DNA of 64,000 bases from Amanita rubescens (lineage: Eukaryota > Basidiomycota > Agaricomycetes > Agaricales > Amanitaceae), in NCBI GenBank assembly GCA_015039365.1, contig WION01000097.1, positions 62,001 through 126,000 of the forward strand, read 5' to 3'. Positions 28,922 through 40,574 of the stretch are shown one piece after another. Made by a program: the position numbers and the translations under genes. The notes under the pieces were generated by a model. That model did not search any database. It was not told the DNA's origin and was given only the letters and a program-made list of their open reading frames with translations. How positions within the stretch are numbered: position 1 is the first letter of the stretch; every line of letters begins with the position of its first letter.

Positions 28922-31826
28922 ATGTCCTCGGGCGGAATTTACAACGTACGTCGTCCCTTCCCCACCAGACCCCCCCTAATCTTCATTTTGAACAGCACAG
29001 AAACCTCCAGCCGACAGGTCCTCCAGCTCAGGGTGGCCCTCCGCCCCAAGCACAAAGTCGGCTGAGCGAGGCTTTCGACATGATCAGGCAGGAACACGAC
29101 CTCCTTATCAGCGAAATGAACATTGTCCGTTCACAACGGGACGAACTCGAAAACAAGGGTATGCCCCTTGCAAACTTTAAAAAAAATTAATTAAATTTAA
29201 TGTATCACCTCTTCCCTAGTCGCCTCGCAAGTTAGCGAACTGAATCTCATACGACAAGCTCTTTACGACCTCGAAAGCGCTCACAACAAAATCCGACAAC
29301 AGTATGACGAAGAGATCGCCAGGCTCCGCGTTGACGTTGCTCAACAGGCGCAAGCCGCAGCCCACGCTTCTCAACAGGTCGCCTCTCAACAAGCAGCTGC
29401 AGGACAGCCTCCCTTATCGGCTGGACAATCGGGAGGAGGATCCCAGCCGCCTCCGCATCACGGCCATTCTTCACAGGGACCACCGGGACCACCTCCGCCA
29501 CCTGGAGCTCCATCCGTCGGTCGTCAAGCGCCTGGTCCAGGCGTAGGCGTGGTGGGTCTCGGAGGTCCTCCTGGTTCCGGGGGATCCATTCCACCTCCAC
29601 CTGGCGCCCACCCTGGCGCCCAACCTGGTCCGGTCGGGCCCGGTTCAGCGCCATACCCAGATTCGTACTATGGCAGGGACAGATCGGAACGTGATCGTCC
29701 ACCAGCGGATCAGAGAGAAGCCAAGAGACACAAGACCGACAGGATCAAAACGGATAGGGGAGGTATGTCACCTACTGCGGGTTTTATGCCTTGTTGACGG
29801 GGAGTGCTTGTATATATAGGTTCTAGTGTACTGGGCGCTCCTGGAGGTGGACCGTTGAGCGCTGGTATACCTGTTTCAGGACCGGGCTTGGCGCCTGTTT
29901 CCGGTGCCCCCACGCCGTTTGTTCCGGAACGGGAGAGGGAGAGGGAGCGCGAGAGGGAAAGAGAACGTGAACGTGAGCGCGAACAAAGGGAGCGAGAGAG
30001 AGAACGCGAAATGGGCCTTGGCATTGGGCCACGTGACAGAGATAGGGAGCGCGAGCAGCGCGAACGTGATCGGGAGAGGGAGAGAGAAAGGGAACGAGAA
30101 AGAGTTGAGAGGGAGAGGGAGCGCGATAGAGAAAGAGAGCGTTCTGAACGTGAACGCGAACGTGAAAGAGACAGAGAGCGAGAGAGGGACAGGGATGGTA
30201 TGATGGTCGGTATCACCGGGCCTGGCGGGGTACATGTTCCTCCGTCGGGTTCCGTTCCGCCTCCTGCTGGTATTTCTGGCCCTCCACCTTCACAAGGTAC
30301 GGAATGACAATGACTTCCATATCTCGTACTCAAAGAAGACACAGCTGTTGTGGGCGCATTCCCTGAAGATTTGGACATCCATACGATACCACCCGAATAC
30401 AAGAGGGAGGGTTCAGATTGGTATGCCGTTTTCAATCCAAAGGTCAAGAGAGTACTGGATGTCCAATTGGTGCACAACTTAATGCACGAGAGGTGCGTGT
30501 TCCGAACTTTCTTACGGGAAGTGGAAGTTTGATGGTATTGCAGTGTCGTGTGTTGCGTTAGGTTCTCGTCGGATGGCAAGTACCTCGCCACAGGATGTAA
30601 CAGGACCGCGCAGATCTACGATACAAAGACGGGCGCCAAGACTTGGTAAGTCATATGTTCGCATTGTTCGATTTTAGCTGAATCATCTCGCAGCGTTCTG
30701 ACAGACGAATCAGCGGGAAAGGCAGGAGACCTATATATCCGGAGTGTATGTTTCAGTCCAGATGGCAAACTGCTTGCTACTGGTGCGGAGGATAAGCAAA
30801 TCAGGGTATGCATAGTTAATCTGTGCCACGAACAAGTACTTAACTTGGAATCGTGCAGATCTGGGACATCTCAAAGAAACGGATCGTCCGCGTGTTCGAC
30901 GGACACCAACAGGAGATTTATTCGTTGGACTTTTCCCTCGATGGACGTCTGATCGTATCTGGATCAGGCGATAAGACGGCCAGAATATGGGACATGATCA
31001 ATACGGAGGCTTCACCCAAAGTAGGTTGCCTATTCCCGTCTTTTGCAGTATGGTAATCATCGATTATGTTAAGGTCCTAACCATCAATGATCCCGACTCG
31101 CTCAACAACGACGCTGGAGTTACCTCTGTCGCCATCTCCCCCAATGGTCAATTCGTTGCTGCTGGCTCTCTGGACACTGTCGTCCGGATATGGGACGTGG
31201 CGACGGGTGTTCTCGTTGAGCGGCTGCGAGGACACAGAGACAGTGTGTACAGCGTCGCGTTCACCCCCGACGGGAAAGGACTCGTTAGTGGCAGCTTGGA
31301 CAAAACGTTGAAGTTCTGGGATGTAAGTGGGTTAAACGTATCCAATGCCAAAAGAAAGGATGGCCCCGGAGGCGGCAGCAGTGCAACTGGTCCTGGAACG
31401 CCGGGACAAGGTGCAGTCGTGAAGAGGGATGGTGAAAAGGGTAGCCCGTGCACGATGAACTTCACTGGACACAAGGTACGTTTCACCTTTTTGTTTTCTT
31501 CATTAGGCCAAGTGAGCTGATCCGATGATTTGCAGGATTATGTCCTCTCCGTTGCCGTTTCGCACGATGGACAATGGGTCGTCTCAGGGTCTAAAGACCG
31601 CGGAGTCCAATTCTGGGATGCTAGGTCTGCAGCGGTGCAGTGTATGCTTCAGGGCCACAAAAACTCGGTCATTTCCATTGATCTGAGTCCGATGGGAGGA
31701 CTGCTCGCGACGGGAAGCGGAGATTGGCAAGCAAGAATATGTACGTCATTCTCTCGTCGTCTATTACCCACTAATGCTGAGCTTCATTTTCGCTACATAG
31801 GGAGTTACGGGCCGTTGCAACTTTGA
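28922..31826 (+). CDS. TUP1: Transcriptional corepressor Tup1, full length
   Basis: The start is at 28922 (MSSGGIYN, then an intron). The N-terminal tetramerisation and Ssn6-binding coiled coil follows: [20 protein letters not shown], then after an intron [20 protein letters not shown]. Next is a Gln/Gly/Pro-rich linker with [14 protein letters not shown]. After it comes a mixed-charge block of alternating Arg-Glu and Arg-Asp dipeptides about 90 residues long (29926-30195). From [19 protein letters not shown] (30351) the C-terminal seven-bladed WD40 propeller runs to WSYGPLQL and a stop at 31824-31826. At least ten short introns are inferred. Tup1 is recruited by DNA-bound repressors and contacts histone tails to silence genes. 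It lies 207 bp after the double-propeller gene and shares its intron positions. Confidence 0.93.
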
Positions 31827-32469
31827 AAATGTGTAATGCTGAACTCGTTAATTGGACGTGTGTGTATGTGTTCATTGCTTTATATGTTGTTTCCCCTTGG
31901 TTTTTTTCATCGTGTATCGTGTCTCTTTTTTTGTCCTTATACTCGTGTATATACGTAGTTGATAGTTCTATATAGCATACCTACATATGTACCTGATGTA
32001 CTTTTAGTGATATGGGGTTTAGGGCCCTCCCTCCCTTCAAGTATTCTCGGCCCGATGTGGGCGGTATTCGGAAAGCGAAGATTCACGTAGTCATTAGTCA
32101 ATGCTGTCCTCAGCTGAGGCTACTTTGGATTTGGTAGCATATGACCAGTCTTCAACCAACTGAGGGCTCGTAAGGACAATAATTCGCCCTCTGAGCTGAT
32201 CGATTGATCAGTCATGACCGCGACATCGGGCCGGCGGATCAGTTGGTAGTCGATAGCAACCACCACCAATGGTATGATTGACACTGCGCAAGTACGTATT
32301 CAGGATATGCTATTTGGAACTATACACGACTTAAATACAGTAAAGAGAGAAACTAAACGTATACCATCTCCAATGACGAAAATTTATCATTATCACATCC
32401 ACGAAGTTCCCACTTCCCAGTATGGCAGCAATATACCAAAGAAACGCAACAAGACACTTTAGGACTATC
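31827..32469. other. 3' flank of TUP1, no gene seen
   Basis: AT-rich and includes long T runs near 31900-31935. No coding region found. Confidence 0.4.
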
Positions 32470-32682
32470 TTATCCTGTCGATAATTTCTGACATAAAAGT
32501 ATACCTGGACATTCGTGACGCCGTACAGCCTGTAATAAACTAATAATTATAACCAAGCGGCGTCCTGTGATGTAGATTGAAATCAAGACGTACATGGCTG
32601 CTCCTATTACGCCTAGGAATATGGCACCCGTGGTGGATCTCAAATCCAGCGTTGAGGAAGAGGGTGGGATCATCGTCGCCAT
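32470..32682 (-). pseudogene. N-terminal fragment of a DUF6534-like membrane protein
   Basis: An ATG at 32682 gives MATMIPPSSSTLDLRSTTGA followed by a hydrophobic segment, IFLGVIGAAMYVLISIYIT. This resembles the first membrane span of the seven-span membrane proteins (DUF6533/6534 type) that are abundant in Agaricomycetes. The frame ends 70 codons in and I could not find the remaining spans downstream, so this is probably a relic. The match is from pattern memory only. Confidence 0.35.
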
Positions 32683-32842
32683 GTCGAAATCTTGAACCAG
32701 AAAGAGATAGGAATATCGAGGCGAGGATTTTGTAGCTCTTAATGGGCTGCCCTCCAAAAAGGTCGAATCGTTGGCAATGGGCATCCAGGGGGCTACAGAG
32801 GGAACTCGGAGTCGGAGATAACGCGATTTGGGCAGCGCCCAT

Positions 32843-33470
32843 CTAGAAAGTGGTTATTTGCGTGCTCCGGTGGCGTCCATTTTAATAGCCTCCGCATGCT
32901 ACCTTTTACGTCATTCCTACTCGGAGACTGCGTCAATTATCGCGTTATAGATAAACACAGGACGTGACCAACAGTTTATCGAGCCTTTCAGCGTTGCTCC
33001 AGTAAACGTGAGTGTCAAGTCATCTTCATGTTAACCCAGTCATAAAAGGCTTAAAATGTGGGATCGCTAGGTGCGCACTTACGAGCTCGCAACCGCCCTT
33101 CTGCACCATTTCTCCCTCTCCGGCCACCCAGAGCATTTCTCCACGTCATTAACGCTGTCTTCCATTACTCTCCGGGCTGTCACGCAAACGCGAATGCGTA
33201 GGTTACTTCCGTCATCAATTTTATATTTACCACCTGACCAACACCCAAGATCCCTCATATACCTATCAAAATCCACCACACCCACATAACCTCGACATTT
33301 AAAATTTATGTCACCTGGAGCCGCACCCTACCCTTCGCCTTGCAGCCAGTGTTTTACATGTATGCGCTGAGCGCTCGTCAGCCATAGCACTCGGCGCGTG
33401 AAGCCTTGTTGAACAAGGTCCACCCCTGGCCCAGATCCCCATTGTTTTTTTTGGCAGTGATTCGAGTTCG
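32843..33470. other. Intergenic, no gene seen
   Basis: No convincing coding region or repeat. Confidence 0.35.
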
Positions 33471-35160
33471 GCTGGTGGTCTATCGAACGCGTGGGATTCG
33501 TCTATCGACGATGAAGGTTCTCATTCCGTCATGACGCACGAAGGACTCCAACTGTACATCGTTGGTCATCTATTACCTCGCGGGGCGATCGTCTGGAAAC
33601 AGAAGCGGCGGTCTGGGTAGCATGAGCTACAACAGCGGTCAAGGCGACCGAACCAATCTATCATGGACGTCGACGAGCTCAGATCGCCAGGACATCCAAT
33701 TTTCGACAGGAAAAACCAACGAACATCCGAGTTTACCACTTCTGAATTCTTGCTCAAGGATTCTTGCTGCGTTCAGGCCCCTTTACGTCCTCGAGCGTTC
33801 AAAGTCCCCCGAAGGAAGATGATACATGGATCAGCGTAAGTACCATACATCTACTTGCGCATTTTATGCTAATCTCCCCGTAGATGATCGGCGGTGGGCA
33901 AATACGCCGAAATTCCGTTGCTTCCGTCATTCGATCCTCTCCTTGTGCAAGAGTAGAGAAGCGAAAGAAGATGGGGCGACGAGGAACAGACGATCAAGAC
34001 TGCGCAGGAGGACAAAGCGTGGAAGAGGATTTTCAGTCGGTCAGGATGAAGATTCATATGTATCTTGTGAGTTATATCGACGTTTTCAGCTTCCATTTCT
34101 TACTAGTAGGTGCAGTACCAGTTTTCTCGAGGCCGTTACCAGCAAGCCGTTCTCGCTCAAGTTTTTGTACATCTAGCTCCGGGGCGGATACTCCTTTCCC
34201 CTCAAGCATTGATCTTGCTCAAGTCAATCTCACATCTCCAATGGATCGGAACCGACTCCGCGCACATGGACAAGGTCACCGCCTACACTGCGACGATTTG
34301 GCTAAATTTCGGCTGCTTCATAATCCCGAGGGCAAGCCTCTATGGCAGCCAACTTCAAAGACGAAAACGAGTCACCTAGAAAACATAAACACAATGAAAG
34401 AGGCCTCTCTACAACTCCTTCTCCGCCCGGAACGCATGGCGTGGATCGGACTTTTTTGAAGACTTGGCTTGGAAAGGGCTGGTTTAAGCGCTCGAGAGGA
34501 AGATGCGCTAGCTTGAATCTCTGTTTCTTCAGCTCAGCCTCTACACCCATCGCCTGGAAACACCTATGGGAAGTTGTCACCCGGGTTGTTTGTTGGCCTC
34601 CGGCGCTGCAGGACGCGGAGTCAACCTCAACTCTTCGGGGCCCGGCACCTCTCGTACCAATTATCAACACTAAGCATCCGATACATGGAACATTCACGAC
34701 TCTGGTTGAAAACGATGTGCCAAAGATACAGATGCCAGCACCCACGATCATGTTGCTTCAACTCAACTATCCAGACGCTTCGGTCGATGCGCACAAGATG
34801 CCTATTCACACGCTGAAGTTTAAAGCAGAAATAGCTCCTTTTGGATGCAAGCAACAGTTGATCAGGCAAGCACGTCGAGATCGTGATAATGCTTGTCTGT
34901 CATGCCCTTCTTTTGGTAGACTTTGATTGAGCCGTCAACGTCCTCTCGTGTTTGTACAGAAAATGTTATCCTATGACAACTGAGTTGCGCAGCTCGAGAA
35001 ATGATACCGTGACCACCAACGCAGCGGCCCACGCTTTCAAGTACATTGGGCGTATGGGAAACGTTTACGCATTGAGTTTGATACTGGGGGACCGATCAAA
35101 CATCGTGTCCAAGTTCATTCTCATTTCGACCAAAAGTACGACCGCGAGGGAGCCTTAAAG
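33471..35160 (+). other. Coding-like region, gene not identified
   Basis: Several plus-strand open segments with serine-rich, fungal-looking composition follow one another with plausible splice signals between them. Examples are GSHSVMTHEGL near 33510, SGNRSGGLGSMSYNSG near 33595 and RGTDDQDCAGGQSVEEDFQS near 33975. A last block at 34342-34926 contains MAANFKDENESPRKHKHNER. I could not join them into one protein or recognise a family. It could be a real multi-exon gene or a decayed one. Confidence 0.3.
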
Positions 35161-35248
35161 CCGGGTTTTGTCATTCTGTCGAAATAACTGGCCATAACTT
35201 TTATGTCACTTTACTAATACATGTATCGAACTTCGACTCCAACTAGTA

Positions 35249-36987
35249 CTACATACGAAATACCCTGCTGGAAGTGGCCCTAATCTTCGATAATATGTTT
35301 TTGGTAGACCTACCGACGTTTCCCCGAGCCTCTTCATTCGCCTCTTCCGCGAACATCGACCTTCCCCTAACCTTTTGATTTGCATCTTCCACGACTTTCA
35401 ACTTCTGATACATATTGTCCAAACTTTTTTCGACCATCTCGACCGACTTCGGATCGGATTTGTTGTTACGCATAGCCTCCAAGTTCGCCTCCATAAGTCT
35501 GACGGACTTCTTGACCTGTCCGGCGAAGCTACCAGATAGCGACAGCCTCGCATATGATTCCGTTAGCCTCCCGAGAGAAATAAGCGCTTCTTCTAGCTCC
35601 ATGTCGAGGTCTCGGATGACCTTGTCGAGATCAACAATCATGGTTTCATGAGAATTCTTCTCTCTCTTGGCCTTGTTATACTTGGCCTCGGCGTCGTGGT
35701 CGACATCCTTCTGAGTATGGTCCTTCATTTTCCACAACGAATTATAATGGCGATGGGTATTGTAGGAATGGCGGCATTGACGACACGTAGTACCTCCGTC
35801 CATGGCAGCACACCCCTTAAATGTCTCCGGGTTCAGGGAGAAACCAAGGTTACATTCTACATGGCAATTGGAATAGCAGCCAGGTTGCGAACATAGGGTA
35901 TTATGACGTGAAGTATTTTCTTGTACCCAAATTTGGGACGTGATGACGCTCTTAAAGTTCTGGTACTGCTTCATGGTCTACAAAGCAAAATCAGGAACTT
36001 GACAATGCCAACGGTTAGTGGGCGTACCAATGCATGACCATCAGCTAACTGTTTGAGTTCTGCGACTCTGTTCTTCTTGTCTGATATCTGCGTCGCGCGC
36101 GACATAGCGTTATCGATGTCAAGATTTATCTGCTGCGAGGTCTCGAAGAGATTCATGATCTCGTTCGTCGGCTGTGGCTTAAGACCGTCAAGCCACTCGA
36201 ATATATCGCTAATCTCCTCTAATGACTTTTGATGCCCTTCCCTAACGGAGCTAAATAGACCGTTCAGGACTTTCCCCGAGATGTTTGAGTCCGCTCTGAG
36301 CTGCAAGTACTTGTTCCACATCGCAAGAGGATTGTCGAGGAACCATTGATTGTCATGACGACCACGTAGAACGTCTGGTAGCGAGTTTTGGTCAAAATTC
36401 CAAGAGAGAGGGCTTGAAACATTTGTGAACAGGATACCGATATTGTCTGCGAGTGTGCGTGGAAAGATTGACGATAGTGTCGATAATGCGTAGTCCGTAG
36501 CAGCACCGAGGCGTGGAATAGTGCCATTGGCGAGAATGATGACGGCATTAACGGTAGAAATGTTCTCTTTGATAGCGGTTGCAATACTGGCTTTATGCAA
36601 CTCGTCTTGCGCCAGGCCACGGGTATCTGCAAGCCCCGGTGTATCAAGGATAGTGATCCTAACGCCATTGCGGCTCCTAAATTTATATACTTTGGCTTCG
36701 TTCGTTTGACTCTGTTTTTCCCCGCCACCAGCTTCAATACTTATGTCATGGAAAGTGACGAATTGCTCTGGTTTACGACCGACCACAATGTTGCCGAGCA
36801 AAGATAATAGGCTCGTCTTGCCCGTTCCAGTCTCGCCTAGGATGAAGTTAGCGTCTACGAGGGTTTCTTAAGCGGTGTAAAGAGTACATACCAACAAGCA
36901 AGATCGTGAACTGCTTCGACTTGTTCCTGTCCGTCTTGATAATACCGCGACCAAGCCTCTCCGCCGCAGTTCTGAACTCGTTAATCA
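35249..36987 (-). CDS. AIG1/GIMAP-type GTPase with Cys-rich segment and coiled coil
   Basis: Three exons: 36987-36892, 36836-36028 and 35977-35249, with canonical introns at 36837-36891 and 35978-36027. The P-loop is assembled across the first splice, FTILLVG joined to ETGTGKTSLLSLLG. The switch-II motif is ITILDTPGLADTRG. A guanine-contacting segment may be GILFTNVSSP, which lacks a clear NKxD. After the G domain comes a Cys/His-rich region with CSQPGCYSNCHVECNLG and CRQCRHSYNTHRHY. A long charged coiled coil (DLDKVIRDLDMELEEALI onwards) follows. The order GTPase, metal-binding segment, coiled coil is seen in a family of Agaricomycete GTPases of unknown role, related to AIG1 immune GTPases. 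It lies downstream of a receiver-like gene on the same strand. Confidence 0.8.
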
Positions 36988-37350
36988 TAATTTGACTGCA
37001 AAGGAGAGTCTGCTTACTCCGGTATCGGCTTTTTGATTTTTTCGTCCTCTTCAGTTGGGTAATAGGGCCTGAATGGATGGATAAACAAAAATCTTCACAA
37101 ATGAGGGAGCTATACCAACTCGAAGGATCTGGCAACGGACGTAATCTCGTTTTCCGTTCTGATGTTACCACGAAAAAGTTCCTCAGGCGTGCTGAACTCG
37201 TAATTAATCATGATTTCACCTCAAAGAAATTCTACTTACTTCAACGCCGGCCCTTCGGTCTCTGAGTACGGGGGGGGACGGCCCGCCCCGAACGGATGGG
37301 TAAATATGATGTTCCACAAGCGCGGAAGTAAAGCCAACTCGGAGGACGAA
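36970..37350. repeat. Degenerate tandem copy of the GTPase 5' end
   Basis: The segment around the start codon (36965-37100) recurs diverged at 37165-37300: GAACTCGTTAATCATAATTT against GAACTCGTAATTAATCATGATTT, then TCTGCTTACT against TCTACTTACT. The copy has a corrupted exon 1, so it is a remnant of a local duplication. Confidence 0.5.
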
Positions 37351-37843
37351 TTTCGACTCCTGCTAGAAAATTAAGGCAACTGAGAGTAGCAAAGGGCAAT
37401 GAGATCATACGGATTTCTGCGACTCATGTTGATTGCTGAGAGAGTCGGGCTATTGGATCATCTTATATTTCGAAAAGCACTAGAAAGGAGACGAAAGGAG
37501 ATATTACGCTGTGGTCACAACTCGAAATCCGAGGCATCGATCAAGGACTGTGACAGGGGATACTAATTCGCAAGTTCCAGAGATGAATATCAAGTTTTGA
37601 TCAGGGATAGCGTGTCCAAAGCGCGTAGTTCCGATAAACTCTTTCAAAAATGTGCTGCATCTTTGCGATCATGACCGTGACCATATAGAGCGGCAGATAA
37701 TTGCATATCACCTTAAACTCCTTACGCGGTCATGAATAACAGTAAATGGTGTGTTATGTCCTATATGATCCTATGCGATCAGAGGAAATGAGGTTTTCAA
37801 GTTATAGCAGACAATCAGGAGAGAGACATACTGAATTGCTCCC
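36988..37843. other. Gap between the GTPase and receiver-like genes
   Basis: Apart from the diverged duplicate of the GTPase 5' end, nothing recognisable is seen between about 37350 and 37843. Confidence 0.4.
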
Positions 37844-39785
37844 CTAGCGGAAAGGTGATCTGTGCCAGACATGTGACGGATTGACGTGCCGTGCTGACCC
37901 CAGATCCCCATGTTCCAGACAATGGATAACGCCGCCGGTGACCCGAGTCTGGCGAGAAAAGCCTTCTAGAAAAATAACAATATATGAGATCACAGTGACG
38001 GCCGCGAGTAGGAACCATTAAATGCCCTCAACCTCATGCGGGGATACGCGTGCATCATATTACGATAGATCGCAATAGCGTCAGTCAAAGGATAAACCCC
38101 AACTCCAGTATTGATAACCTAATTTTTTACTCCTGTCGAGAGAGTGAGTTGTACCCGTCTGGCAACTGGGAGAAAAAGTATTATACTCGTTTTCAAAATC
38201 CTTCTTGACGAGTGCCCTAAGGTTCAGGGGAACACGATTTCCTCGTTGTGATCGTGAGATAGTGATAGTGGCGCAATTAGAAGCTGCTGGGTCAAAAAGG
38301 AGATATGGTCGATCCAACATGTTCGCATTATTCTTATCAAGAACGTCCCATTTGGGATGTCGCCTGCCTATTGGTGTAGAACGGCCTAATTCTGACGAAG
38401 ATCGAACCCTCGATCCTTTCCATAGTCCAACCGTTTGTCGACCCCAACCTGACTTCCGCTCTTGAATGCTTCATTCACCGTTGCAAGCCTACCAATAAAC
38501 GCTTTAGTCACAGCATGATGGCACGTCGATGCAGCATGACTGTACGCCAATACATATTCCGTCAACGGCATGCTCCGGCCACAGTACACCAGGACCGGCG
38601 CGTTGTATCCATGACCCCGGAGGTACCGTAAGATAGTCTCCCCCGCTGACATGTTCAAAGACTGTGATGGCCCTGTAGTCCACTTGATCATTCGGCCATC
38701 GGAGTCGCTGCTTTCACTCGGTTGCTGGACTTCCCAGCGCGCATTATCAGTGATAAAGTGAACAAGACTATGTTTCTCAAGCGCTCGCAGTTCAGCTGTG
38801 CCCCAAACAACATTTTCAACAAGAGGGTTCGAAAGAGATTATTGATAGTCGTGCTCACCGTCGTTTTGTTCAACCCACAATTTCGTGGCGGTCGTTGACG
38901 GAAGCTGGATAACGCGGATCCCTAGAGCCATGGCAAACTCAACTCCGTCCCTGATCATCTCAAATTCGTCGTCTACCAAAACTAAAGTTGGTACGAGATC
39001 GACTCTCTGGGGATTCGGTGAACCAGGCGAAGGACTCGCGTTCGAATCTAGTGATGCCGTTATCAGTCAAATTCACGGTAAACGCGGGGAAAGTGTAAAA
39101 TACCATATTGAGATCTCATATCGTCAATACATTGTTTTAACGTTCTCTTTCCGGCAAAGCGTTGAAGAGTCTTTCGCGTAATGCTACCGATATCTCGCTC
39201 GTCCGGTTCTAGCAGAACCGCGTTGCGTAGTCTTTCGTCTAAACTCTGTTGAACCCATGCTTCGAGAGCGGTAATAAATTTAGCGGACGATAGCAATATT
39301 TTCTATCTTAGTATCAGTAATACTATCAGCGGTGGATGAGTAAGGGTACGTACCTCTTCGCCGACATTCTTCGACCAGAACGACGAAACATCGTCATTCG
39401 AGGGTGCCCAGCCTTCAACCAAAGTTGTTTCTGAAATGTCCGACATGATGCTGCTGGCGGTAGCACGCCCGGGCACCTCTGCCTTCACCTGCTTCTGAAG
39501 CACGGCGATTTGGAGAGACAACATAAACAGATTTATCCACTGCGAAAGTCTCTTGTCATCGTCCGACAACATTCCCAGAGCGATAGAGTGGGACAAGAAC
39601 CCCAAAACGTTGGCAAACTTTGATTTTTTAGATTTCCCTCCCCACAATGAAAGATGACCTTTGACTCCGTTCAGGATCCCCAACAGGTCGTATAGAAGGA
39701 CGATCACGGACTTGTCTAGATTCATATTAGGAATCTGATGTTGGAGGGGTTCGAGAACGAGGGAAAGAGCTTGGACTGTGGACAA
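37844..39785 (-). CDS. Multi-exon protein with a receiver/TIR-like domain
   Basis: The first exon from about 39785 encodes an all-helical domain (MNLDKSVIVLLYDLLGILNG, SQWINLFMLSLQIAVLQKQV). The next starts KILLSSAKFITALEAWVQQS. A later exon has VPTLVLVDDEFEMIRDGVE and GIRVIQLPSTTATKLWV, an alternating strand-helix pattern with the double-Asp start of response-regulator-like folds. It is followed by HFITDNARWE and ILRYLRGHGYNAPVLVYCG. Further exons carry GRSTPIGRRHPKWDVLDKNN and INTGVGVYPLTDAIAIYRN, and the gene ends about 37844. Around six introns are inferred and several joins are uncertain. Similar receiver-like modules occur in repeated Agaricomycete proteins. The function is unknown and the phosphorylation site is not obvious. 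Confidence 0.6.
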
Positions 39786-40574
39786 TCTTTTGTTGCTTGG
39801 AGTGTAGTTGGTCTATCCATGTGCAGATTGCCTTGACGTGGTGTCCTCGAACATGGCGCACAGGGAGCCTGCCGGTGACCAGTTGTCATCCGTTTTAGGT
39901 CATGTCGATGGAGTGGCAGTGCTAACGGAAGTTGCGCGCACAGCGTTCAATCGGCAATCACTGGTACCATTGATTCTGATCTAGCACTTCTACAAAATCT
40001 CCTCGACAATTTCATTAGACCGTATGTGGCGAGTACTTGAAGAATGAAAGGTGATAAATATTAAATAGAATTGTGATAATAACTGACACGCCAGGCTCTG
40101 TGACATCCACTGCATGCCTGCAGGACGCGACCGAATGGAGAAGAACTCATCCAAATACCTAGTACGTACCACTGAGGCTGTGGGGTTTTCCACTTCGGGA
40201 GAGGCACCGGGGCTTGATGGGATTGTGGTCGGACTTGACAGTTGGAGTTCAGACGCAGGTGAGATTTCATTCACGCACTTGGCGGCACAATCACAATGAG
40301 GTGACCCAGGAAGTTCTCGCGTCGAGTGTCTTGAGGGTATCTTCCCGCAGTACTTCAAGCGGACCGTTGCTTCGTCCGCCGCCGTAAGATCGTGCGTCGC
40401 GTCGTTTCTTATCTACTATCATTCAGGGCTTACGGCTCAAGTTGTATCTCCGAAGCAGGTAGGACCCTTTTCCAATACGATTACCCCCTTAGAACAGATG
40501 CACGAATGGAGCTGAGCCAAGGGGCAGAAGCATTGCAGCGTTTCGGGCAAGACTACAGCGCCTGCCTAATTCAT
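39786..40574. other. Unassigned stretch with a short plus-strand open segment
   Basis: From ATG 39853 a plus-strand segment reads MAHREPAGDQLSSVLGHVDG then VAVLTEVARTAFNRQSLVPL before a stop. It looks coding-like and could be the first exon of a gene or a remnant. No continuation was established. Confidence 0.3.

Noticed and set aside
29710..30591. Long minus-strand frame rich in Ser-Leu-Arg repeats
   Set aside because: It is the complement of the Arg-Glu repeat and exons of TUP1, not a gene.
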